Source: Clostridia bacterium UC5.1-1D10
Lineage (GTDB): Bacteria; Bacillota; Clostridia; Lachnospirales; Anaerotignaceae
DNA length: 64,000 bases
Direction: 5' to 3'
NCBI GenBank assembly: GCA_001304995.1
Contig: BBZU01000010.1
Coordinates: forward strand, 39,369-103,368
In this document: positions 1 to 8,105 of the stretch, piece after piece
Numbering within the stretch: position 1 is the first letter of the stretch
Layout of the letters: every line of letters begins with the position of its first letter
The notes under the pieces: model-generated
Database searches by the model: none
Told to the model about the DNA's origin: nothing
Seen by the model: only the letters and a program-made list of their open reading frames with translations
Program-made: the position numbers and the translations under genes

Positions 1-33
1 AAGAACCGAAAATGCCGTTTCCGACATTTCCGG
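1..33 (-). terminator. Intrinsic terminator of first tRNA-Pro
   Basis: On the minus strand a 12-bp stem (arms 22-33 and 6-17, two G-U wobbles) closes on a GAAA tetraloop and runs into a U-rich tail that is cut off by the window edge. It lies 10 nt past the tRNA 3' end. The second tRNA is followed by an almost identical hairpin at 205-244. Confidence 0.75.
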
Positions 34-42
34 TTTGTCCAA

Positions 43-116
43 TCGAGGCGACAAGATTTGAACTTGCGACCTCTACATCCCTAATGTAGCGCTCTACCAA
101 GCTGAGCCACGCCTCG
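43..116 (-). tRNA. tRNA-Pro (anticodon AGG), copy 1
   Basis: A complete cloverleaf folds on the minus strand: 7-bp acceptor starting C1-G72, D stem GCTC/GAGC with G18G19, anticodon stem CTACA/TGTAG with loop TTAGGGA, T stem GCAAG/CTTGT, and discriminator A73. The anticodon is AGG followed by G37, which with C1-G72 and A73 is the proline identity set. CCA is not encoded. A34 in a bacterial tRNA other than tRNA-Arg(ACG) is unusual. The tRNA body is identical to the copy at 254-327. Confidence 0.93.
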
Positions 117-127
117 ACGACTTCTCT

Positions 128-156
128 ATCTTACTATATTTCGTTTCATTTGTCAA
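128..156 (-). promoter_or_regulatory. Promoter of tRNA-Pro copy 1
   Basis: Minus-strand TTGACA (151-156) is separated by 17 bp from TAAGAT (128-133), about 12 bp upstream of the tRNA 5' end. This is a near-consensus housekeeping sigma promoter. Confidence 0.85.
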
Positions 157-204
157 CTTCTTTTTTTGTTTCTTTTTGGAAACATTTTTCTTTGGAAGCT
201 GTTT

Positions 205-244
205 TGGAAAAAAGAACCGAAAATGCCGTTTCCGACATTTCCGG
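205..244 (-). terminator. Intrinsic terminator of second tRNA-Pro
   Basis: Same 12-bp stem and GAAA loop as the first copy (arms 233-244 and 217-228), here followed by an intact TTCTTTTTT tail on the minus strand. It insulates the two tRNA units. Confidence 0.85.
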
Positions 245-253
245 TCTGTCCGA

Positions 254-327
254 TCGAGGCGACAAGATTTGAACTTGCGACCTCTACATCCCTAATGTAG
301 CGCTCTACCAAGCTGAGCCACGCCTCG
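254..327 (-). tRNA. tRNA-Pro (anticodon AGG), copy 2
   Basis: The tRNA body is identical to the copy at 43-116, including anticodon AGG, C1-G72 and A73, with no encoded CCA. It has its own promoter and terminator, so promoter, tRNA and terminator were duplicated together as a unit of about 155 bp. Confidence 0.93.
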
Positions 328-339
328 ACGACCTTTTCT

Positions 340-367
340 ATCTTACTACATTTTTTACATATGTCAA
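340..367 (-). promoter_or_regulatory. Promoter of tRNA-Pro copy 2
   Basis: Minus-strand TTGACA (362-367), 16-bp spacer, TAAGAT (340-345), at the same offset from the tRNA as in copy 1. The spacer is one base shorter and has diverged. Confidence 0.82.
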
Positions 368-386
368 CAACTTTTTGCAAATTTTT

Positions 387-425
387 AAAAAAAAGTTGGG
401 ACAGACCCAAAAGCCTGTCCCACTT
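387..425 (-). terminator. Intrinsic terminator of ridA
   Basis: On the minus strand TGGGACAG (415-422) pairs with CTGTCCCA (397-404) and is followed by a run of eight T. It lies 27 bp past the ridA stop codon. Confidence 0.88.
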
Positions 426-451
426 TCACTTGCAAAAATCAGATGCAACAA

Positions 452-832
452 TTATTTCTTTGTTACAGCCAGGATTTCTACTTCACACAGAACGTTCTTA
501 GGCAGTGTTTTTACTGCTACGCAAGAACGAGCGGGTTTGCCTGTGAAGTATTTAGCGTATACTTCGTTGAATGTAGCGAAGTCGCCCATGTCAGCCAGGA
601 AGCATGTTGTTTTTACAACGTCTGAGTATGTCAGACCGTTTACTTCCAGAATAGCGCCGATGTTTTTCATAACCTGTTCTGTCTGATCAACGATGCCTTC
701 TGCTACAACATCGCCTACTTCAGGGTTGATGGGAACCTGACCGGAAGCGAACAGGAAACCATTTACTTCGATAGCCTGAGAGTAAGGGCCGATAGCTGCG
801 GGTGCTTTGTCTGTGCTTGTTACTTTAAACAT
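452..832 (-). CDS. ridA: RidA family enamine/imine deaminase
   Basis: The 126-aa product matches the RidA/YjgF family in length and motifs: IGPYSQAI near the N terminus, an ASGQVPI strand, and the C-terminal ARSCVAV signature whose Arg binds the substrate carboxylate. Family members hydrolyse 2-aminoacrylate and related enamines released by PLP enzymes, giving 2-keto acids and ammonia, in the cytoplasm as homotrimers. The start at 832 is set by GGAGGTTATCAAC just upstream; a longer frame lacks a ribosome site. It is monocistronic with its own promoter and terminator. Confidence 0.93.
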   Translation of the reverse strand: MFKVTSTDKAPAAIGPYSQAIEVNGFLFASGQVPINPEVGDVVAEGIVDQTEQVMKNIGAILEVNGLTYSDVVKTTCFLADMGDFATFNEVYAKYFTGKPARSCVAVKTLPKNVLCEVEILAVTKK

Positions 833-875
833 GTTGATAACCTCCATATTTTTGCATAGTATTTTATCTATCTTT

Positions 876-904
876 ATTTTAGTCCAAAGACAATATACAG
901 TCAA
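876..904 (-). promoter_or_regulatory. ridA promoter
   Basis: Minus-strand TTGACT (899-904), 17-bp spacer, TAAAAT (876-881), about 43 bp upstream of the ridA start codon. Confidence 0.75.
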
Positions 905-1060
905 TGTATTTCGTGTCAGATACAGCATTTTTTTACTTTTTGTATGAAATTCTGCAAATTTTTATTCCCTTTTTGTCTGGTTTCGGTTAAAATAGAAATG
1001 TTATGGATACAAAAAGCAACAACTTTTCAATATAGATTTTGGACAGAAAGGAAAATGAAC

Positions 1061-2650
1061 ATGAGTAATCTGGAAGCCATTCAAAAACGGCGTATTTTCG
1101 GCATCATCTCTCACCCCGACGCAGGTAAGACCACACTGACAGAAAAACTGCTGCTCCACGGCGGCGCTATTCGAGAAGCCGGTACCGTAAAAGCTAGAAG
1201 AAACGCAAAATTTGCGAAAAGTGACTGGATGGAAATCGAAAAACAGAGAGGGATTTCCGTTACTTCTTCCGTTATGCAGTTTGAGTATGGCGGCAAAGTG
1301 GTATCCATCATGGATACTCCCGGTCATAACGACTTCGGTGAAGACACTTACCGTATTTTGACATCCGTAGACAGTGCTGTCATGGTAATCGACGCGGCAA
1401 AAGGTGTGGAAGCACAGACTGTAAAACTGTTCAAAGTTTGCAGCATGCGTGAAATCCCCATCTTTACATTCATCAACAAATTAGACCGTCAGTCCAAAGA
1501 TCCTCTGGATTGTATGGCTGACCTGGAAGACGCTCTGGGACTGCCCTCCACAGCCGTTACATGGCCCATTGGTAACGGTTTGACCTTTGAAGGCATCTAT
1601 GACCGTCTGGAAAACAAAGTATATCTCTACAAACAGAAAGACGGCGTCGTAGAACTGGGTGCCAATGGTGTATTCGGTGATACACTGGAAGGCGTTATTT
1701 CCGATGCCAACTTGGATATTCTCCGTGGTGAAATGGAACTGCTGGATGGCGCAGGCAATCCCTTTGACTTGCAGGCAATCAAAGAAGGGAAACTTTCTCC
1801 CGTATTCTTCGGTTCCGCTCTGGCTGACTTCGGTATCACACCATTTTTGAAACATTTCCTGGAATGGTCTCCCGCTCCCGGCCCCAGAAAAACCACAACT
1901 GGCGAAGTAAAGCCCACAGACGAATTCTTCAGCGGCTTTATTTTCAAAATTCAGGCAAACATGAACCCTGCTCATCGTGACAGACTGGCGTTCCTGCGTA
2001 TCTGCTCCGGTACTTTTAACCGCGGTATGAACGTTACACTGTCCCGTACAGGCAAGCAGATGAAACTGAGCCAGTCCACACACCTGATGGCAAACGACCG
2101 TGAAACCGTAGAAACAGCCATTGCCGGTGACATCATCGGTATTTACGACAGCGGCAACTATCAGATCGGCGATACCATCACTGACCGGAAGGAAAAACTG
2201 TTCTTTGAACCACTGCCTACCTTCCCTCCCGAACTGTTCTGCCGTGTGCATCCCGTAAACTCTCTGAAAGCAAAACAGTTCCAGAAAGGCGTACAGCAGC
2301 TGGCACAGGAAGGTGCAATTCAGGTATATCATAACGAATTTAACGACATTATTCTGGGTGCTGTTGGTCAGCTGCAGTTCGAAGTATTCGAATACCGTTT
2401 GAAAAACGAGTACAACTCCGAAATCCGTATGGAACCTTTGGATTACAGCGTTGCTCGTTGGGTAGCTCCCGGCTCTCCCAAGGATGTAAAAGATTATGTG
2501 GTAGCCAGAAGCACACTGGTATATGACCACTTTGAACGTCCTATCCTGCTCTTTGCAAACCAGTACACACTGAACAACTTCATGCAGAAGAACCCCGAAG
2601 TGAAGCTGGTAGAAGCACTGGACGTAGACGATACAGAATACCAGGGTTAA
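1061..2650 (+). CDS. prfC: Peptide chain release factor 3 (RF3)
   Basis: The 529-aa translational GTPase has the same length as E. coli RF3. It carries G1 SHPDAGKT (residues 17-24), the G2 region with the RGISVTSS switch, G3 DTPGHNDF and G4 NKLD, followed by beta-barrel and RF3-specific domains ending in EALDVDDTEYQG. RF3 uses GTP to release RF1 or RF2 from the post-termination ribosome. Two in-frame ATGs occur, at 1055 and 1061; AAAGGA at 1046-1052 is too close to the first and well spaced for the second, so I take 1061. It is transcribed divergently from ridA and ends at a strong terminator. Confidence 0.96.
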   Translation: MSNLEAIQKRRIFGIISHPDAGKTTLTEKLLLHGGAIREAGTVKARRNAKFAKSDWMEIEKQRGISVTSSVMQFEYGGKVVSIMDTPGHNDFGEDTYRILTSVDSAVMVIDAAKGVEAQTVKLFKVCSMREIPIFTFINKLDRQSKDPLDCMADLEDALGLPSTAVTWPIGNGLTFEGIYDRLENKVYLYKQKDGVVELGANGVFGDTLEGVISDANLDILRGEMELLDGAGNPFDLQAIKEGKLSPVFFGSALADFGITPFLKHFLEWSPAPGPRKTTTGEVKPTDEFFSGFIFKIQANMNPAHRDRLAFLRICSGTFNRGMNVTLSRTGKQMKLSQSTHLMANDRETVETAIAGDIIGIYDSGNYQIGDTITDRKEKLFFEPLPTFPPELFCRVHPVNSLKAKQFQKGVQQLAQEGAIQVYHNEFNDIILGAVGQLQFEVFEYRLKNEYNSEIRMEPLDYSVARWVAPGSPKDVKDYVVARSTLVYDHFERPILLFANQYTLNNFMQKNPEVKLVEALDVDDTEYQG

Positions 2651-2654
2651 ACAC

Positions 2655-2700
2655 AAAAAACCAGAAAGAATCGAAAAGATTCTTTCTGGTTTTTTATTTT
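2655..2700. terminator. Bidirectional intrinsic terminator
   Basis: A perfect 15-bp stem (2658-2672 with 2678-2692) has T-rich tails on both strands. It serves prfC on the plus strand and the XRE gene converging from the minus strand, whose stop codon overlaps the hairpin. Confidence 0.93.
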
Positions 2701-3143
2701 TTCCAATGTTTCAGTTGAGGTAATTGTTTTTGCATCATGTCCCTCAGCTGCTGTTCCGTTGTTTCCGGAAACTGTTCCTGCAATATAGGGACACAGCAAT
2801 CCACGAGTTCCTCCATGGAAGTATAGGTAAATTTTCCGTCCGTATAACACCATTTGCAGTAATCTTCATTGAAACTGCCGTCCTTTTCCTGACTGAGCAA
2901 TCCATCATCATCCAAAGGCATACCGCAGCACTGACAAAACAATCTTTGCGGCATCCCCAAAAGTGTATTGATGGACACATGAAATTCTTTGGAAATGAGT
3001 TTCAATGTTTCCGCGTTTGGAATGGTTTCTCCCGTTTCCCAGCGACTCACTGCCTGTCTGGTAACCAGCAGACGCTTTGCCATTTCTTCCTGGGTCAGCT
3101 CATGGTCTTTTCGTAATTGCAGCAATACTTCTTTCGTTTCCAT
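2694..3143 (-). CDS. XRE-family regulator with C-terminal zinc ribbon
   Basis: This 149-aa protein has a Cro/CI helix-turn-helix at about residues 8-62 (TQEEMAKRLLVTRQAVSRWE). It is followed by a cysteine cluster, C70, C72, C73, C96 and C99, matching the putative zinc-ribbon domain (zf-ribbon_2 type) often fused to Firmicutes XRE proteins. A DNA-binding regulator with a metal-binding effector part is the likely role; target and ligand are unknown. It stands alone between prfC and the threonine aldolase. Confidence 0.85.
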   Translation of the reverse strand: METKEVLLQLRKDHELTQEEMAKRLLVTRQAVSRWETGETIPNAETLKLISKEFHVSINTLLGMPQRLFCQCCGMPLDDDGLLSQEKDGSFNEDYCKWCYTDGKFTYTSMEELVDCCVPILQEQFPETTEQQLRDMMQKQLPQLKHWKK

Positions 3144-3212
3144 CCAGCCACATCCTTTCTGTGACTTGATTGTACCCGATTTTGCTGACTTTGGAAAGCA
3201 ACCCGCTGTTGC

Positions 3213-4253
3213 TTACGCGCCAAAAGCACGAATATCTGCCAAAAGCTGTTCTACATTTTCCGCATCTGTCGCCCAGCTGGTGCAGAAACGAACAGAAGTA
3301 TGATCTTCATCCACTTTCTGCCATGTATAGAAAGCATATTTCTTCCGAAGTTCAACTACCAATTCGTTCGGCAGAATAGGGAACTGCTGATTGGTATAGG
3401 ATTCATACTGCATCGCAAAACCTTTTTCCTCGCAAGCCTTACGAATCTTCATAGCCAGATCCACAGCGTGTTTGGAAATTTCGAAATACAGACCGTCTGT
3501 GAAAAGGGTTTCGAACTGAATCCCCAGCAGTCTGCCTTTTGCCAGCATACCGCCACGCTGTTTGATGATATAACGGAAATCCTGACGGTAAGCAGGGTTT
3601 GAAATAACAACAGCTTCTCCAAAGAGTGCCCCTACTTTGGTGCCGCCAATATAGAAAATATCACTCAGTTCTGCCAGATCTTTCAGTGTCACATCATTTG
3701 TAGGCGCTGCCATGCCATAGCCCAATCTTGCACCATCCACATACAATGGCAGTCCGCATTTCAGACATGTTTCACGCAGTGCTGTCAGTTCTGCCTTAGA
3801 ATACAGCGTACCGTTTTCCGTGGGCTGGGAAATATATACCATACCTGGCTGCACAACGTGTTCTCTGGATTCATCACGCCAATGCGCATCATAAGCTTCC
3901 TGCACCTGTTCCGCAGTGATCTTGCCGTCTGTGCTGGGCATTGCCAGTACTTTATGGCCTGTTGCCTCAATGGCGCCAGTTTCATGGACATTCACATGAC
4001 CGGAAACAGCGCAAAGCACGCCCTGATGTGGACGCAGTACAGACGCGATAACAGTCAGATTTGTCTGTGTGCCGCCCACCAGAAAATGTACGTCCAGATC
4101 TTCTTTACCGCATGCCTGACGAATCAATTCACGGGCATGATCGCTGTAAACATCTTCGCTGTAACCTGCTGTCTGTTCCAGATTGGTACGCATCATATTT
4201 TCCAGAATCTTCTGATGTGCCCCTTCCGCATAATCACATTCAAAACGTATCAC
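3213..4253 (-). CDS. ltaE: Low-specificity L-threonine aldolase
   Basis: This 346-aa fold-type I PLP enzyme cleaves L-threonine or allo-threonine to glycine and acetaldehyde. Visible family features are GGTQTN (60-65), the HVNVHETGA segment whose histidine stacks on PLP, YVDGAR with Asp173, and the Schiff-base lysine in YIGGTKVGALFGEA (Lys206). The start is GTG at 4253; no ATG exists in this frame, and AAAGGAAAG lies at a suitable distance. It is 18 bp downstream of the DUF3788 gene, probably one operon. Confidence 0.92.
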   Translation of the reverse strand: MIRFECDYAEGAHQKILENMMRTNLEQTAGYSEDVYSDHARELIRQACGKEDLDVHFLVGGTQTNLTVIASVLRPHQGVLCAVSGHVNVHETGAIEATGHKVLAMPSTDGKITAEQVQEAYDAHWRDESREHVVQPGMVYISQPTENGTLYSKAELTALRETCLKCGLPLYVDGARLGYGMAAPTNDVTLKDLAELSDIFYIGGTKVGALFGEAVVISNPAYRQDFRYIIKQRGGMLAKGRLLGIQFETLFTDGLYFEISKHAVDLAMKIRKACEEKGFAMQYESYTNQQFPILPNELVVELRKKYAFYTWQKVDEDHTSVRFCTSWATDAENVEQLLADIRAFGA

Positions 4254-4271
4254 AATACATCTTTCCTTTCT

Positions 4272-4709
4272 TTATGCTTTCTTTTTCTTTCCTCTGCAAC
4301 GCAGTTCGATGAGTTTCTTCACATCTTCCAGCACTTCTTCATCCTGCACTCTTGCCAACAGCAATTTTCCGCCGTTAAACAAGTCTGTTTTTTCAAAAAG
4401 GTGCTGAATATACTCACTGCAATCTTTGATCAGTTCTTCCGCCTCTGCCAGCTCTTTATGTCCGATGCTGACCATACACATAAAATATCCTTCCATGGGA
4501 TACATGGAACAAATGGCACGCACGCCTTTGCGATATCTGATGCTCCAACCTTCCTGCATGCTGCATGTGCTGTAATCATATAGCGGCTGTATTTTATAAG
4601 TATCTTCGATATAGCTACGCAACGCCTGCCAATGCGGGCTGTTGATAAAAGCTTCCATTTCTGCGGGCTGCGGCTGATGCTCTCTACTGAATGCCGCTCT
4701 CCAGTCCAT
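4272..4709 (-). CDS. DUF3788 family protein
   Basis: This 145-aa soluble protein resembles the DUF3788 family of unknown function: a W-rich N terminus (WRAAFSREHQP), YSTCSMQEGWSIRYRKG, and a basic tail RCRGKKKKA. It has no signal peptide or membrane segment. It is the first gene of a likely two-gene unit with threonine aldolase; I infer no function from that. Confidence 0.75.
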   Translation of the reverse strand: MDWRAAFSREHQPQPAEMEAFINSPHWQALRSYIEDTYKIQPLYDYSTCSMQEGWSIRYRKGVRAICSMYPMEGYFMCMVSIGHKELAEAEELIKDCSEYIQHLFEKTDLFNGGKLLLARVQDEEVLEDVKKLIELRCRGKKKKA

Positions 4710-4755
4710 GTGGTTTCCTCCTTTGGTTTATACCATTGTCTTTCCTTTCACAAGC

Positions 4756-4812
4756 ATATATAAAAACAAATGGATAAAACCTTGTAGCAACTACAATGTT
4801 CTATCCATTTGA
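4756..4812 (-). terminator. Terminator downstream of ispH-rpsA
   Basis: On the minus strand a 10-bp outer stem (4802-4811 with 4767-4776) encloses a second perfect stem (4791-4796 with 4782-4787). A TTTTTATATAT tail follows. The compound hairpin lies 45 bp past the ispH-rpsA stop. Confidence 0.72.
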
Positions 4813-4857
4813 ATGATTCTGTATAAATGACCTAGTCTTTAGGTTAGAAAACAGAAA

Positions 4858-6825
4858 TTATTCTTCTGTAGCTGCTTCTTCTGCGGGAGCTTCTTCTACA
4901 GGAGCATCTGCCTGTCTCTTGGAAAGGCTGATTTTCTTCTGTTCGGGGTTCACTTCCAGAACTTTCACGTTGATAACTTCGCCAACTTTCAGTTCGTCTT
5001 CGGGTTTTACAACGTGTTTGTTAGCAATCTGAGAGATGTGTACCAGACCGTCTACGCCAGGTTCCAGTTCAACGAATGCACCGAAAGGTACCATACGTAC
5101 AACTTTACCTTCAACGATGGAGCCAACTGCATATTTTTCAGCAGCCAGTTTCCAAGGGTTCTTGTCTGCATCTTTCAGGGACAGGCTGATTTTGCCTTTT
5201 TCTTTATCTACGTCCAGAACGAATACTTCTACTTCCTGACCTTCTTTCAGAACTTCTTTGGGGTTGGAGATTCTGCCCCAGCTCATTTCGGAGATGTGGA
5301 TCAGGCCGTCTACGCCGCCCAGATCAACAAATGCGCCGAAATCTGTCAGTCTGCTTACTGTACCGTTTACTCTGGAACCAGCCTGGATTGTTTCGAACAG
5401 AGCAGCGCGTTTTGCTGCGATTTCCTGTTCTACCAGTGCTTTTCTGCCGCCGATGAAACGACGTTTTACTCTGTCAACTTCGATAATGTTGAATTCCAAT
5501 TCCTGACCATTGAATACGCTCAGGTCTTCGATAAATCTATTAGAAACCTGAGAAGAAGGAATGAATACGTTTACGCCGTTAACAACTGCGATCAGACCGC
5601 CTTTTACAACGCTTGTTACTGTACCTGTAACAACAGCTTTTTCGTTGTAAGCAGCTTCGATTTCTTCGATGCCCTTCTGAGCTTCGATACGTTTTCTGGA
5701 AAGCATAACATTGCCGTCGCCATCGTTTACGCGTACTACGAATACTTCGATTTCATCTCCAGGCTGAACTGTTTTGCTGGGAATCACAGTAGGGTCACTG
5801 CTGAATTCGCCTCTTGCGATGATACCATCGGATTTGAAGCCCAGGTTAACGGATACTTCTTCGTTTACAACCTGAATAACAGTGCCTTTTACCACGTCAC
5901 CTGTGTGCAGGGTAACGAGGGATTCTTCTAACATCTGTTCAAATGTCGCTTCCTCACTTCCTCCTAAATTTTGTACTGCATTTTCTAATGCTTCGCTCAT
6001 AGTAACAACTACCTCCTTAATTATTGCAGGCGGTGTAGACGCACCTGCAGTTATACCTATTTTATCATCTTTTCCGAAATTATTCAACACCAAATCACAA
6101 ATTGTTTCAATATGTACGGTATTTCCACAATTTTTTGCACAAATTTCCACAAGCTTCTGGGTATTGGAACTATTTTTGCCGCCGATGACGATCATTTTAT
6201 CTACGGTTTTGGACAGCTCTTCCGCTTCTGTCTGCCGTTTTTCCGTTGCGGAACAGATGGTGTTGTGAATTTCCATATTGACGCCTCTGTCCTGCAAAAT
6301 TTCCAGAATCTTGTCGAATTTTGCCTGACGGAATGTGGTCTGCACCACAACAGCATATCTGTCTTTTTCGGGAATTTCTTTTGTTTTTGCCGCTTCTTCA
6401 TCCTCCAGAATCACAGCGGTATTTTCGCACCAGCCATTGATACCAATGACTTCCGGATGTGTGCCATCGCCAACAATGATGATGCCCATGCCATTTGCCA
6501 GTTTTTCATGAACAATGTTATGGATTTTTTTCACAAAAGGACAAGTGCCATCCAGAATTTTCAGCCCTTTTGCTTCCGCTTCATCATATAAAGCTTTGCC
6601 AACTCCATGGGAACGGATCAAGAGGGTACCTTCTGTCAATCCATCCAGATTTTCTACGATTTCCAATCCTTTAGATGCCAAGTCGTCTGTTACGGTTTTA
6701 TTATGAATGAGCTGTCCATAGGAATACAGCTTTGGTTCCACGCCAATGGCTTCATAAGCCATTTCAATGGCGCGTTTTACCCCGAAACAAAAGCCTGCGG
6801 ATTCTGCCACACGAATATTGCTCAT
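4858..6825 (-). CDS. ispH: Fused HMBPP reductase (IspH) and ribosomal protein S1-like domains
   Basis: The 655-aa fusion is the clostridial LytB/S1 arrangement. Residues 1 to about 280 are 4-hydroxy-3-methylbut-2-enyl diphosphate reductase, the last step of the MEP isoprenoid pathway, with the three [4Fe-4S] cysteines in SAGFCFGV (Cys13), DGTCPFV and NTICSATEKRQ. From about residue 300, four S1 RNA-binding repeats follow; the last two are the most canonical (FGAFVDLGGVDGLIHISEM and FGAFVELEPGVDGLVHISQI). The acidic tail ends PVEEAPAEEAATEE. It overlaps plsC by 4 bp and ends the cmk-plsC operon. Confidence 0.95.
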   Translation of the reverse strand: MSNIRVAESAGFCFGVKRAIEMAYEAIGVEPKLYSYGQLIHNKTVTDDLASKGLEIVENLDGLTEGTLLIRSHGVGKALYDEAEAKGLKILDGTCPFVKKIHNIVHEKLANGMGIIIVGDGTHPEVIGINGWCENTAVILEDEEAAKTKEIPEKDRYAVVVQTTFRQAKFDKILEILQDRGVNMEIHNTICSATEKRQTEAEELSKTVDKMIVIGGKNSSNTQKLVEICAKNCGNTVHIETICDLVLNNFGKDDKIGITAGASTPPAIIKEVVVTMSEALENAVQNLGGSEEATFEQMLEESLVTLHTGDVVKGTVIQVVNEEVSVNLGFKSDGIIARGEFSSDPTVIPSKTVQPGDEIEVFVVRVNDGDGNVMLSRKRIEAQKGIEEIEAAYNEKAVVTGTVTSVVKGGLIAVVNGVNVFIPSSQVSNRFIEDLSVFNGQELEFNIIEVDRVKRRFIGGRKALVEQEIAAKRAALFETIQAGSRVNGTVSRLTDFGAFVDLGGVDGLIHISEMSWGRISNPKEVLKEGQEVEVFVLDVDKEKGKISLSLKDADKNPWKLAAEKYAVGSIVEGKVVRMVPFGAFVELEPGVDGLVHISQIANKHVVKPEDELKVGEVINVKVLEVNPEQKKISLSKRQADAPVEEAPAEEAATEE

Positions 6826-7409
6826 ACTTCTACCCTCATTTCTCTTACTTTTTCCATGACTTTTTCCGTGATTTCTTCCATCATTTCCGTTGTCACTTTC
6901 TGACCTTTGTATTCATCCAGATAAATGGGCTTGCCGTAACGGATATGAACGACAGAACGGAATTTATACTTACTGCTGATACAGATGGGCACAATAGGTG
7001 CTTCCCCTTTCAGTGCAAAAAGGGCAACACCCGCTTTTGCAGCCTTGGCTTCCCCTTCTTTCACACGGGTACCTTCAGCGAAAATCCCAAGTGCTTCGCC
7101 GTTTTTCAGCAGTTTGATAGCTGTTTTCAGTGCTTTCATATCTGTGGTCTGACGGTCAACGGGAAAAGCGCCCAACGCGGACAGCAGTTTTGCAGACCAT
7201 CTTTTTTCAAACAGTTCTTTTTTGGCAATATACCGCACAGGACGTCTCACAAAGCCTGCCATGGTAGTAGGATCCAGATTGCTCATGTGGTTACAGCAAA
7301 GAACCACGCCGCCTTCCGCCGGAATATTTTCTTCCCCCTGAATATCCATACGGAACGCAAATTTATAGTAGATTTTTACCAAACCTCTTGCAAATGTATA
7401 AAATGACAT
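6822..7409 (-). CDS. plsC: 1-acyl-sn-glycerol-3-phosphate acyltransferase
   Basis: This 195-aa PlsC-type acyltransferase makes phosphatidate from lysophosphatidate at the membrane. The catalytic HX4D box is NHMSNLD and the glycerol-phosphate-binding EGTR box is FAEGTRVKEG; a PIVPICI strand follows. It starts at ATG 7409 after GAGGTGAAAAGAT, lies 11 bp from cmk and overlaps ispH by ATGA, so these are co-transcribed and probably translationally coupled. Confidence 0.93.
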   Translation of the reverse strand: MSFYTFARGLVKIYYKFAFRMDIQGEENIPAEGGVVLCCNHMSNLDPTTMAGFVRRPVRYIAKKELFEKRWSAKLLSALGAFPVDRQTTDMKALKTAIKLLKNGEALGIFAEGTRVKEGEAKAAKAGVALFALKGEAPIVPICISSKYKFRSVVHIRYGKPIYLDEYKGQKVTTEMMEEITEKVMEKVREMRVEV

Positions 7410-7420
7410 ATCTTTTCACC

Positions 7421-8091
7421 TCATTTTGTTTTTTCGGCAATGAGTGCCAGCAGTTTTTCTGTCACTGCAGGAATATCCAACCCTGTGGTATCCACATTCA
7501 CCGCATCTTCTGCCCGGCAAAGAGGGCTGTTTTCCCGATGCATGTCCTGATAATCCCGATGGGCGATTTCTTCCCGGATGATTTCCAAATCAGCGGTTTT
7601 CCCTTGGGCTTCCAATTCACCCACACGGCGTTTTGCCCGTTCCTCCACGCTGGCATCCAGATAAATCTTCACTTCCGCATCTGGCAGAACCTTTGTGCCA
7701 ATGTCACGGCCATCCATAATCACAGACTGCTCTTTCGCAAGTCCCTGCTGGATTTCCACCAGTTTTTCACGGACTTTCTGATAAGCTGCCACACTGGAAG
7801 CCGCTTTTCCGATTTCTTCTGTACGGATATGGGAAGTGATGTCCTCCCCATCCAATAGAATACGCTGTCCGCCAGCTTCCGGGAAAATTTTCATATCCAG
7901 ATCATCCAGAGAAGCCACAACAGCTCCTTCATCGGCAGGGTCAATGCCTTTTTTCAGACAAGCCATCCCAACGGTACGGTACATAGCGCCTGTGTCAATA
8001 TATAAAATCCCCAATGCCTTTGCGATTTCCTTTGCAACGGTGCTTTTGCCGGAGCCTGCGGGCCCATCCACTGCCACTGCAAATTTTTCAT
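7421..8091 (-). CDS. cmk: Cytidylate kinase (frameshift at codon 2-3)
   Basis: CMP/dCMP kinase, 223 aa when restored, with P-loop GPAGSGKST, the NMP-binding region DTGAMYRTVG and DGRDIGT. The only well-placed start is ATG 8091 after GGAGGCAGAACAAC, but five A follow it (8084-8088), where six would put the start in frame with the kinase, giving MKKFAVAVDG. The upstream in-frame GTG lies inside the preceding gene and has no ribosome site. The gene is normally essential, so a missing A in the consensus is the likely cause. Confidence 0.9.
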
Positions 8092-8105
8092 GTTGTTCTG
8101 CCTCC

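Noticed and set aside
1..367. Direct repeats at the start that could be read as a CRISPR array or IS ends
   Set aside because: The repeats are two whole tRNA transcription units; only two copies exist and there are no spacers of uniform length or transposase.
1481..2656. Long open frames antisense to prfC, galT (30994-32337 +) and V-ATPase A (49775-51103 +)
   Set aside because: They mirror well-supported genes, have Cys/Phe/His-rich compositions, no ribosome sites and no recognisable domains.
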